A stretch of 10,893 bases of DNA from Blastocladiella britannica (taxonomy: Eukaryota > Blastocladiomycota > Blastocladiomycetes > Blastocladiales > Blastocladiaceae), in contig MU625138.1 in assembly GCA_025349905.2 (NCBI GenBank), forward strand, positions 1-10,893, in the 5' to 3' direction. Positions 1 to 8,800 of this stretch are shown here, piece by piece. The notes beneath the pieces are model-generated. The model ran no database searches and was not told the DNA's origin. It worked only from the letters and a program-made list of their open reading frames with translations. Position 1 is the first letter of the stretch; every line of letters begins with the position of its first letter. Position numbers and translations under genes: made by a program.

Positions 1-1
1 G

Positions 2-157
2 CAACGAGAAAAACAGCTTGGTTTGGTGCTGGAAAAACAAGGACCGAAGAATTCCGTTGGCGATAAAACGGACGTTTTGTTCCACATCACTTCCATCACT
101 GAATTCCAACACCTGAACTCTTTTCAGTGCGCAGCCGTGGAGTTTGATTTGATTTGA
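2..157 (+). CDS. Possible 3' end of a plus-strand gene; weak cold-shock-domain-like sequence (partial)
   Basis: Reading frame 2 is open from the window edge for 51 codons and ends at TGA 155-157. It has no start codon here, so it would be the tail of a gene beginning to the left. The peptide contains LGLVLEK near residue 6, then DVLFHITSI at residues 24-32, and closes with VEFDLI. That order loosely follows the second half of a cold-shock (OB-fold) domain, in which a GFGF-type strand is followed by DVFVHISxI, then a Leu-rich turn and VxFEL. The stop lies only 48 bases from the stop of the minus-strand G-patch gene, a plausible tail-to-tail layout in so compact a region. Third-position GC is clearly lower than in the neighbouring genes, which argues against coding, as does the absence of the rest of the domain. 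It could equally be 3' untranslated sequence that is open by chance. Confidence 0.3.
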   Translation, partial: QREKQLGLVLEKQGPKNSVGDKTDVLFHITSITEFQHLNSFQCAAVEFDLI

Positions 158-205
158 GTTTTTTTGTTTGTTTTGATGAACCTCAATGCGGCACCTCCTG
201 TGATT

Positions 206-1570
206 TTACTTTTTAAAGGCGAATGCGAGCTTGGGACGCCGTACTGGGACCGTCGTTGCCGCTGGTGCTGCTGGTGCTGCTGGTGCTGCTTCTGCTGTAG
301 TGGGTGCTGTGCTTGGCTGCAAAATGATGCCGTGCCAGAGAAAAGAAAACGTGTAATGCGACGACAGGACAAGTGATAAAAGGAAGAATCATCGCAAAAG
401 TAGATTGTGATGGTACTGTACCTTGCTTGTCGTGGTTGCCGGCGGATTTGGAGGAGCAGCAGGAGGGGTAGTCACGGTGACTGTGGACTGGATCGGCGTC
501 GTGTGCTGGGATTGTCCCGCATATTGAGGTTGCATCGCGTATTGCTGTTGCGCAGTATACTGTTGTTGCATCGCGTATTGCTGCTGTTGCATCGCATATT
601 GCTGCTGTTGCATCGCGTACTGCGACTGCATCGCATACCACGCCGCATACTGGGGTGTCCCGTACGGAGGAGCAGCCGCCACGTACTGTGCAGAGTACTG
701 CGTCTGTGCGGCATACCACGCGGCATACTGGGCAGCGGCAGCAGCAGGATCGGCCCCCTGTGCGCCGTGTCCACCCACGACCGTCGTCACTGGAGCAACG
801 ATCGCAGCAGCAGCAGGAGCCTCTACCACCGGATCAGGACCGCTTGGTACAGCAGGCGCAGCAGGACCAGCAGCCGCAGCCGCCACCATAGACGCAATCT
901 CGCTCTCTTCGCGCCGCCTCGCCCGTTTCCGCTCACGCCCCACAACCCCGGTGCCAGTGCGGGCTTTCCGATCGGCCTCGCGCGCGTCCCGTGCGCGTTT
1001 CCTATGATGGTGGTCGTAGCTGGCCAAGTGCGCGTCGAGCTGTGCGTGGTTGGCGTACTGCTTGGAGCACACGTCGCAGTAAAACGACCGGCGGGCCACC
1101 AACACTGCGGTCTCAACAGCCCGATCGGCCGCGAGCTTGGCCAAGCGCGTCTCGCGGTCGGCGTCCGACTCGTCCGCCAGCCGGTCGGCAACGGTCGCGG
1201 GCCGGACGGTGGCGGCGGTGAGCATTTCCAGGTCTTGGGCCCATTTTCCTACGCCAAGGGTGCCCAAGTTGTCGTTCGAGGGGATGGGATCGACTCGGCC
1301 TTATATTTTGACGGTACTGAGTATGGTCGCAGTAGGGTGGCTATGTTATAATGTACCTTGCTCGTGCTTCCCCATGCCGGCCCCCTCGCGCCAGCCCATC
1401 TTTTTGAGCAGCCGGAAACCAATGTTGGACGGCGCAATGTGGTCCGACGACGCGTGGTGGTCGTGACGTAGGGTATCGCCTGTTTCTTCTTCCTCTGGCT
1501 CGTGGAGCCGCTCGTCATTGTCGTCGTCCTCGTAGTCGCTCTCTTGGTCGCGCGTCTGGCGGTCGTCCAT
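206..1570 (-). CDS. GPATCH8: GPATCH8-type protein: G-patch plus C2H2 zinc finger, three exons, 400 aa
   Basis: The model is complement(join(206..316, 422..1299, 1357..1570)), giving 400 residues. The acidic N-terminus leads into a G-patch (about residues 49-85: IGFRLLKKMGWREG, GMGKHEQ, then GRVDPIP across intron 1). A C2H2 finger follows, with Cys146, Cys149, His162 and His168 in FYCDVCSKQY...SYDHHH, then a basic helix rich in Arg and Lys. This order, the finger spacing (Cx2C-x12-Hx5H) and the FYC-x2-C-x-KQY and SYDH blocks match animal GPATCH8 closely. G-patch proteins commonly activate DEAH-box helicases, and GPATCH8 relatives are linked to pre-mRNA splicing, so a nuclear role is likely. 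The second half is low-complexity (Ala/Pro, then Tyr-Ala-Met-Gln repeats). The C-terminal exon adds an Ala/Pro stretch and ends in PKLAFAFKK. Exon 1 joins exon 2 in phase 1 and restores the G-patch consensus, which fixes intron 1. The start is the first ATG upstream of the domain and lies 37 bases from the divergent PBA1-like start. The third exon is the least certain part. Confidence 0.85.
261..290 (-). repeat. Short 9-nt tandem repeat in the last GPATCH8-type exon (Ala-Ala-Pro)
   Basis: The unit GCTGGTGCT (plus strand) recurs about 3.3 times. Read on the minus strand in the chosen frame it encodes Ala-Ala-Pro repeats just before the basic C-terminus. This is a simple coding microsatellite that may vary in length between strains. 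Confidence 0.75.
317..421 (-). other. Intron 2 of the GPATCH8-type gene (105 nt)
   Basis: The donor is AAG|GTACAG and the acceptor ATTTTGCAG|CC on the minus strand, both in phase 0. The length is divisible by three, but the intron carries an in-frame TGA at 389-391. Without splicing the protein would end after a short unrelated tail. With splicing it continues through an Ala/Pro segment like the one in exon 2 and ends PKLAFAFKK. The intron is inferred from this fit and from donor similarity to the other introns. Confidence 0.65.
518..640 (-). repeat. Imperfect coding repeat encoding YAMQQQQ-type units in the GPATCH8-type gene
   Basis: Units of roughly 18-21 nt built on TTGCATCGCGTATTGCTG (plus strand) recur about six times with substitutions and small length changes. 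On the minus strand they encode Tyr-Ala-Met-Gln-Gln-(Gln-Gln) repeats. A second, related pair at about 631-651 and 711-731 encodes QYAAWYA twice. The units stay in frame, so the repeat is a translated low-complexity, Gln/Tyr-rich segment. Confidence 0.8.
1300..1356 (-). other. Intron 1 of the GPATCH8-type gene (57 nt)
   Basis: On the minus strand it begins GTACAT after ...GAGCAAG and ends ATAAG before GCCGAG. It has in-frame stops and interrupts the G-patch. Removing it joins GMGKHEQ to GRVDPIP through a split Gly codon (phase 1), the expected continuation of a GPATCH8-type G-patch. Confidence 0.88.
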
Positions 1571-1607
1571 TCAAGTAAGCTCTTTCGTTAATCAAACTAA
1601 ACTAAAA
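1571..1607. promoter_or_regulatory. Very short divergent intergenic gap (putative bidirectional promoter)
   Basis: Only 37 bases separate the start codons of the minus-strand GPATCH8-type gene and the plus-strand PBA1-like gene. The gap is AT-richer than its flanks and includes TTAATCAAACTAAACTAAAA just before the plus-strand ATG. I see no convincing TATA box or Inr. Core promoter elements may lie inside the flanking coding sequence, or an unseen upstream exon exists. Confidence 0.5.
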
Positions 1608-2577
1608 ATGTCGCTCCTGGAAGCCCTCGGATCCCGCAGCGCGCCGTCGCGGCTGATATACGACGACGAGTTTGCGCTGGCGTCGGATCTCGCCTTGGAC
1701 CACGACACTTCAACCAACAACAACAACCCGCTGCTGGACCCGCTGCGCAGCTTTGCCTTCACTCCAACCACCTTATCTACCGATGATTGTCGTACGCTGC
1801 TGGTGGGCCTGGGCTTGGGCGGCGATCTAGTCGCGGCCATGGTCGCCCATACATTCGATGCGCGTCCGGCTGGGTCGATTACCGTCACGTTTCCGCCGGT
1901 ACCGCCCATACCATGCTTGACTGGTTTGAGCTTGATCGATCGACTCACCTACCTTATATATGCAGCCGTATACCACATCGACCACCGCGGCTCCACTGTC
2001 CGCCACGCTCCCCGTGATCGACTTACCCGGGGGCGTCCGCGCCGTGTCCTTACCGTCGTCAGTGCTCCCGGCAGCGTTCCCGGCCGAACTGCACGGCGCG
2101 TTGGCTCGGTCGCTGCTTCAAACAACCCTAAAGGGGACGCGCGTGGTCGCGGTCACGTCGGTCGTGCCCACGGCACTCTCTGCCGGTCCGCGGGCAGCCC
2201 TGACGGGATCTGATCTGGACGTGGCCCCTTTGGTTTTGCTGGCGATCCGGAACCCGGTGGAACTATCAACAAATGCTAAAACGACAACGAACGCGGTGGT
2301 GCCGGCGCCCGTGCCGCTGACGATCGGCGACGTCACCGCGGCGCTGATGGTGGAGGCGGCGGCGCAGAAGCGGCCCGGTGTGACGCTGGCGGCCGTGGTG
2401 GCCCCCGGGGCCGCGGCGGATGTGCCGGTGGGGACCGCCGAGGCGTGGATCGGGGCCATTATGGCTGAGGTGCAGCAGGCAACGAAGGACGGGCAGAAGG
2501 AGTATAAAGCGGCGGCTCGGCACGCGGTCGACGGGTGGCGGAACCGCGCGAGTGCGAGTGGGGCCATGTATATGTAA
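1608..2577 (+). CDS. PBA1: Proteasome assembly chaperone 1-like protein (Pba1/PAC1), two exons, 300 aa
   Basis: The model is join(1608..1898, 1966..2577), 300 residues, close to yeast Pba1 and human PAC1 in length. In the family, Pba1 pairs with Pba2 to guide assembly of the proteasome alpha ring and block premature capping. What supports this here is a short hydrophobic strand (CRTLLVGLGLGGD, residues 61-73), a central block VRAVSLPSSVLPAAF followed by GTRVVAVTSV, a C-terminal-domain block LTIGDVTAALMVEAAAQKRP leading to LAAVVAP, and the extreme C-terminus GWRN...SGAMYM. The final Met-Tyr-Met fits the HbYX motif (hydrophobic-Tyr-any) by which Pba1 docks into alpha-ring pockets. The alignment is from memory and sequence identity is low, so the assignment rests on order, length and tail. 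The ATG has A at -3. The two halves lie in different frames and are joined by a 67-nt intron. The next gene starts 260 bases downstream on the same strand. Confidence 0.65.
1899..1965 (+). other. Intron of the PBA1-like gene (67 nt)
   Basis: The donor CCG|GTACCG and the acceptor TATATGCAG|CCG are both in phase 0 and connect two open frames that are otherwise in different registers. GTAC at the donor matches introns of neighbouring genes. A later alternative donor (GTTTGA near 1923) would leave an intron of only 43 nt and is less likely. Confidence 0.75.
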
Positions 2578-2668
2578 AAATAGTACGGTCGTACTGTTGT
2601 TGCCTGTTGCCTGTTTCTGTTTTTTTTTTACTTCTCTCTTTTGACGTGCAACACAACAATCGAGTATT

Positions 2669-2687
2669 GGACTGGACTGGACTGGAC
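2669..2687. repeat. Short GGACT tandem repeat
   Basis: GGACT is present three times in direct succession, followed by a partial fourth copy, in the 260-base gap between the PBA1-like stop and the SMG1 start. It would lie in the PBA1-like 3' untranslated region or the SMG1 promoter. No function can be assigned. Confidence 0.6.
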
Positions 2688-2837
2688 ACGCTTACAAGAA
2701 GAGACCTTGGCCACCGGCGATCTCCCAGCGGCAAAAGCAAAAAAGTCAACAACAACACACACGGCAGCCCAGCCCATGATCCGGACGACGGATCCGACGC
2801 GCTCCTCCACCACCACCCCTGCTCTACTGCTGCCGCC

Positions 2838-5800
2838 ATGTCGCTAGACGACCGCGACTACTTTATTTCCACGCTTCTTTACTATGGGGTAATATTATTT
2901 CTACCAAAGGACGCGTCCTTTTAACTAACTAATATACATAGTTCGACCTGTACCACGGCGACCCATCCACCCAAGCGGCCGCCGCCACCGCTCTTCGCGC
3001 CGCCGTGCACACGGGCATCTCGTCGCAGGACCGCGTCCTGATGGCCTGCAGCGCACTGCTGTGGCCCGAGTCCGCCGCAGATAACATGTACAGCCTGGAC
3101 CTGTCGGCCGTGTACTCGGTCGCGTACCTTGTCGAGGGGTCGGGTCCTCGTGCGGCTCCTACCGCTCCAACCCCACCGTCTCTGGCCACGGCCCCCGAGA
3201 CCGTGGTCCGCGACGTGGTCAGCGTGGTGGCTGCGCTTGGGTTTTACGCGATGCAGGTGAGCACGGCGGTCGCCAACCGGTTTTTTGGGTGGCTCGATAC
3301 GGCGGTGCAAACCAACGCGGTGTTTAAAGCGCGCGTGTTGATGGCGATCTTGACCGTCCCACGGTCGGCTCGGCCCGGGGCGGCGGCGCCATTACTGACG
3401 AGTACGACCACGGCGTCGGCGATCCTGAGCCCACACTTGCAGCCGACGGTGTTGCCGATGGTCGCACGCACACTCGCGGCACGGCCGTACACGCCGCTGA
3501 TGCTGCTGGCGGCCGACATGTTCTGGGACCCGGTGATGCCGGGGGTTCTGAGCGCGATGATGGCCGCGCCGCCGCACGTGCGCGACCCGGCGCTCGCCGC
3601 GCTCATTTCGGGGTCGGTGGCCGCCACTACCTCTGCCGCAGCCACTCCGATCGCCGCCGCCGCCATAGCCGCCTCCACCAACGGTACAACCGTGACGCCA
3701 CGGTACTACCAGTCGCTTCTCGACTGGCTCGTAACCTACCAGCTTGGTCCGCAATTCAACCCGGCGACGGACTTGCCCCCCTTCACCGCCGCCAATAAAG
3801 TCGCGTCGCGCGTGCCGGCAGCGCACCGCAAAATGGCGGTACAGTTGGCGGCGCTGGACACGGTGGCGGCGATGGCGACCCGCGATCGTGGGTGGGCCGC
3901 ACGCAACTTGGACGCCGTTGGCGCGCTGGCGGCCACGGGACTGGCGCGGTCGGCCAAGGCCGCGGCGGCGGCGCGCATGGTGTTGGACGCCACCGCACCC
4001 ACAACCGGTGCCACGAGCGGTACTCTCGGTGCCGCCCAAGTGGTTTCGGACCGGTGGATCTCGCTGGCACTGGACTTGAGCGCAACCCTGGTCACTCCGC
4101 ACGCGGCCGTCACGTGGGCCGAGCACTTGGCACGGGTGCTGGAACGCTCCGCGGCCACCGTCGCCGGTGGTCTTGGCGGCGTCTCGGACAAGGCGTTGCG
4201 CGCACTGGCGGCGGAGACGTCGCCGCTGTGGCGGCTGCGAGCGTCGTTTGCGGCCGTCGGGGCGGTTAACGATGCGGTCGACCGGGTCGCGGCCGCGACA
4301 CTTAGCGTTGCGTGTTCGACTGCTTCCGCATCTGCTTCGAGTCGGCCCACCGTGAACAATGACGGTACCGCTGGTGGCAATTATACGAATGGCTTCGCGC
4401 CTCACGTCTCCGATCTCGCCCAAGAAGACGACGATGACAACGCCAATCATGATCCGCTGGACGCATTGCGCGATCTCCTAGTGCATTATGAGGTGGTCTC
4501 GGACGACGCGTCGGTGCTCGTCTCCAGCACGCGTGTTGGCGGCGCCGCATCCAACACCCTTCCGCCCGCGCTCGCCGGCGACAACTGCAAGCTCGCGAGG
4601 TTCGTGCGGGTGATTGGCCGCGTGGTGGAGCTCGACGCGCTCGACGTCGTGCCCGTGCGGTCCGCGTCCCGAACCAGGGTCCACCCACCAACCCAACTCC
4701 CAGGTGGGCCGGTTCGGCCGCCGCCGCCATCGTCGTCCACCACGACCTCGTTGCTGGACTTGTTGGCCGCCGCGGCAATGGACGCCCTTGCGCTCGCGTA
4801 CGCCAACAACAGCCACGGCTTGAGCGTGCTGGCATCGGCACTCACCCAGTTGCTCGCTTTACCGCGCCGATGGAACCACCAGTCGGTCGCGGCCGTCGCG
4901 GGCGTCGCGGCTACACAGTGGCTGCCGGTGCGGCTGCGGAAAGTCGCGCTCGCGACCCTAGCCGAATCGGCGGCAGCTGCGGCGATTTCGCCCGATACAC
5001 TGGCGGTGGCGATTACAGGCGTCCTGGGCCATCGCACTCCGGCGCCGGTCCTGTGCGACTTGTTGGCGCTGGTGCTCACGTGTGTTCCTGACGAGGCGAT
5101 CGCGGAATTGAGCGACGAAGCGTGCGAAATGGTGATTCTCCAGGCAGTCGCTGAAACCGTCGAGTCGTACGATGATGATGGGCAGCAGCAACAACAGCAG
5201 TGGATGCGCCTAGCGTCACGTATCCCACGGGCGGTACCCACGCACTCGCTCGACCAGTTCAAGCGGTGCGTCATGGCCGCGCCGCACGCGGGCCAGTTCC
5301 ACGCGCAGCACGTGCACCGGCTGCTCGCCTCGACGGGCCGCGCGCTTCCAATCGCCGACCTGCAGCGACTTTTCGCCAGCACGGCGGTGGGGCTAACGAT
5401 GCCCGCACACCTATGGCGGTCGCGCGAGGCCCTGGAAACGTACGCGGCATGGGAGGCCGCGCGGTTCTGTGTCCTGGTGCGGTTCAAGACGCCCGTTGGG
5501 TCGGCGTCGGCGACGCTGATGGCCATCGAGACGCTGGTCCACCGCAAGCAAACTATGGCGGTGCGGATCCTGGACGCGATTGACCGGTGGTTACTGGTCG
5601 CCGACGCCGGATCCGCCGCGGCTTCTGCTAGCAGTGGGCTACTGCCGCCGCCATTGCCGCCGGCCGCCGCCAAGTACTTGACCGATAACGGCGCGACCAT
5701 GGCCGAGTGGACAGCACGGGTCCGTCGCGCGGCGGTCCGCGCGGCTACCCAGGCCGGGTGGCGCGTGTCGGCGGTCGCGCATGCGATGGCACTGGCGGCA

Positions 5801-8800
5801 GCGCCCAGCCGGAAACACGCGACGCGCGTGGACGTGGGCGTGGCGGCACGGCACTTGGCCGCTCTGGGCGTTCCGGACTTGGTCGACGGGTTCTCTAGTG
5901 TGTTTGGATCCGACTTGGACCGGTCCAGGGCGCTCGCGTGCGGGGCGGTCGAGACGTTTCCGGCAGACGAGGATGAAGGGGGTGGCACGGGGCGCGAAGA
6001 TGCGGTAACGGTCATTGGCGGCGGTGGCGCTTCCTCGCTGGGATCGAGTACCAACAACGCGACGGCTGCTACTCCTGGGATCAGCTTGGCCACGGCGTAC
6101 TTGGTCATGTCGGACTACCGCGCCATGGACCAGTTTTACGCCGAACATGTACTGCATGGCGAGGACCAGGGGATGGATGCCATGCATGCCGAGATGCTGG
6201 AGCAGGTACTTTCAATTTTTTTTTTCTGTTTATTCATGTCCAGGATCTTCATCCTTGTAAAAAAAAAAAAAATTGATTAGATCTGCTGCATTGACGATGG
6301 CCTGCCGACCGAACCTCTCCGCCGATCCGGCCACGTGGACCCGTTCGCCAACATGTCCCCCGCCGACCACTTGCGCGCCGAGCTCGCCGATGGCCGCCCA
6401 ACCAAGGCTCTGCTCACGTACGCGAGTATCTTGCCGCCACACGTGCCCGTGTTTCTCCCTTACGCCACCACCGATCGCGTCTTGCACTTGGACCCGGTGG
6501 CCCTGGCCAATGGCCGAGACTTGGTCTTGCTGGCGGCGACCGTGCGTAAGCTGCACAACGTGGAAGTCGCGGCCGCCGTGGCATTTGCAGTCCCCGAAGC
6601 CGAAGACGCGGCACGCGAACGCATGAAGGCCACCGCGGTGCTGGACCGCGCGGTACGGATCGAGGACGCGGTCGCGGACCCGGGCGCGTTCGCCGCGCTC
6701 CTGCGGCACGACCCGACATTGTTTCCGGCCGTCGCGGGACTGTTGCCGGGCCTGGAAGCACAGCTAAGGGTGGCGGCGGCTGCACAGGGACAGACCGTGG
6801 GACGCGTCAGCACAGTGTTTGCGGTACCGCTGTCCGAGCTGCCGGGCCCTAACGAGGTGGGGGTCACGCTGATGGAGGCCGCGACAATGGTTCATCCGGG
6901 GTCGGAGCGCGTGTGGCGAAAATGGGCCGCGTTCCACATGTCGCGCGTCGGGGTGCCGGCGCACTTGCAGGACCCGGCTGAGGCAGCGCCTGAAGCCAAC
7001 GACCAAAACGAAAAGTCTGCCGAAGCAGCGGCCGTGGCGACACTCGAGTACCTGACCCGCGTGCGCGACGGCAACGCCGCCAGTGCCGACCGCGCGATCG
7101 CAGCGGGCATGCAACTTCTGGCGCTGGTAGAGTTGGTGCTGTCCGACACGTTCGTGGTGGATACGGTCCTGCCGCGCGTCGCCGGCACCCTGGTGGCGGT
7201 GTGGCGGTTCCTGCTCCCGCAACTGCGGAGTTTCCTACGGCACCCGAGGCACGCGGTCGTGGACGTGGCCGCGGCGCTGATGGCCGCGGTCGGGCAGCGG
7301 TACCCGAGCGACTGCATGTACCCGCTGGTAGCCGAAGCGATCGAGCGGCCCGAGAACGCCGCGGTCATGCGGTTGCTGGAGTCGTTGGGCGACCCAACCG
7401 CCGTGGAAACGACAAGGGCACTGGTGCAGCAGATGCAGGGGTTGACGGTACTCAGGCCCGAACGGTGGTACCATGAACTGACGCGGCTGACGCGCGCACT
7501 GGCGCAAGTGGGCACCGACGTGGACGGCGTGTTCCGGGATCTGGACTGGTTGCGGTTCCATCACTTACGTGACGCGACGGCCAGTCACGACTTGCAGTTC
7601 CGGGCACTGGCGCGCGAAAAGATCGAGGTGGCCGTCGACGAGGCGCGCGAGATCTGGGACAATATCCGGGACGCTATCCCTGAGGGCTTGTCGCCCGCCG
7701 ACCACCGCGCACTGATGCGCCCGATCTGGTACTTGTTTGAGCCGGTCCTGGCGCTCGTGGCGTCGGCGGTCGCACACACTACCCAGCTGCACTTGGAGGA
7801 TGTCGGTTTAGTGCACGGGCTCGACTTGAGCGCAGCGTACATGCCCGGCCGTCGCGACCGCATTGCTCGTGTTGCACCGACGTTCGGGGTGCTCTCCACC
7901 AAGACCAAGCCCAAGAAACTGATGATGGTCTCCGCCGAGGGGACCGAGCACGTGTACTTGGTGAAAGGGCTTGAGGACTTGCACTTGGATCAGCGCATCG
8001 TGCAGGTCGTGCACACGACCAACACGATTGTGGCGGGGCGGGCCGCGCGCGGGAACGGGGGCGCGCGGGCCATGCTCAAATTGGCCGCTTTAAATGGTGG
8101 ATCCGCCGCCAATGTTGCGCGCGGGTACGCGGTGGTGCCGCTGGGCCGCACGGGCGGAATCATCGAGTGGGTCTCGGCCGAGCCCATGTACGCGATTTAC
8201 CGGCGGCAGTACCAGGCGCGTCATCCGGAGGGCGCCAGTCCCCCACGGCCCGCGGCCGCGTTCCTGGCCAGTGCCGCGCGCGTTCTTTCACTCAGCGACC
8301 GCGCCATGGTCCAGCTGCAGCGGTACCAGGCCAATCCGGCCGCGGCTGCCGCGTCGATCCGACGCCGGTGCACGCCCGCGCAACTACTGGCGATCCACCG
8401 CGACTTGGTGGCCACCGCCGCCTCCGCCACGGGAGGCAGTACGGCCGTCCGCCAGCAACTGGTACTGGCCACCGCCACGCCATGGCAAGCGCTTCAGGTG
8501 CAGCGCCGGTTCGCGCAGTCGGTTGCGGTGATGGCGGTGGTCGGGCACGCGCTCGGACTGGGCGACCGGCACTTGGACAATATCTTGTGCGATGTGGCCG
8601 CGGGAACCATCGTGCACATTGACTTTAACATGGCATTTGGCCGTGGCGCGCTCTTGCGGGTCCCTGAAATCGTGCCGTTCCGAATGTCGCCCATGTTCTT
8701 GGCGGCGATGGGGTACAACGTTGGGTTGCAGGGACCGTTTGCGGCGGCGGCGGCGCGGACTGCGGCGATGTTACGGTCACGTACCGCTGCGACGCTCGTG

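Noticed and set aside
518..640. CRISPR-like array from the regular repeats
   Set aside because: The units are contiguous, vary in length, have no unique spacers and are translated in frame as YAMQ repeats in a eukaryotic gene.
407..1351. 314-codon plus-strand open frame opposite the G-patch gene
   Set aside because: It is Arg/Leu/His-rich shadow sequence of the Gln/Tyr/Ala repeats. The minus strand carries the G-patch and zinc-finger motifs.
1923..1965. Alternative donor GTTTGA for the PBA1-like intron
   Set aside because: It gives a 43-nt intron, shorter than any other here. The GTACCG donor matches neighbouring GTAC donors and joins the exons in phase 0.
3392..4450. 352-codon minus-strand open frame opposite SMG1
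   Set aside because: Its Arg/Gly/His-rich composition is typical of a shadow frame of an Ala/Val-rich gene. There is no domain, and it lies fully within an SMG1 exon.
4672..4715. Extra intron in SMG1 exon 2 (GTCCACC...CCCAG)
   Set aside because: It would be only about 33 nt, the frame is open through it, and the Pro-rich loop is plausible as coding.
4486..6108. 540-codon minus-strand open frame opposite SMG1 exon 2
   Set aside because: It is antisense to a well-supported exon in a GC-rich region where stop codons are rare on the other strand. It has no recognisable domain and is only Ala/Ser/Thr-rich shadow sequence.
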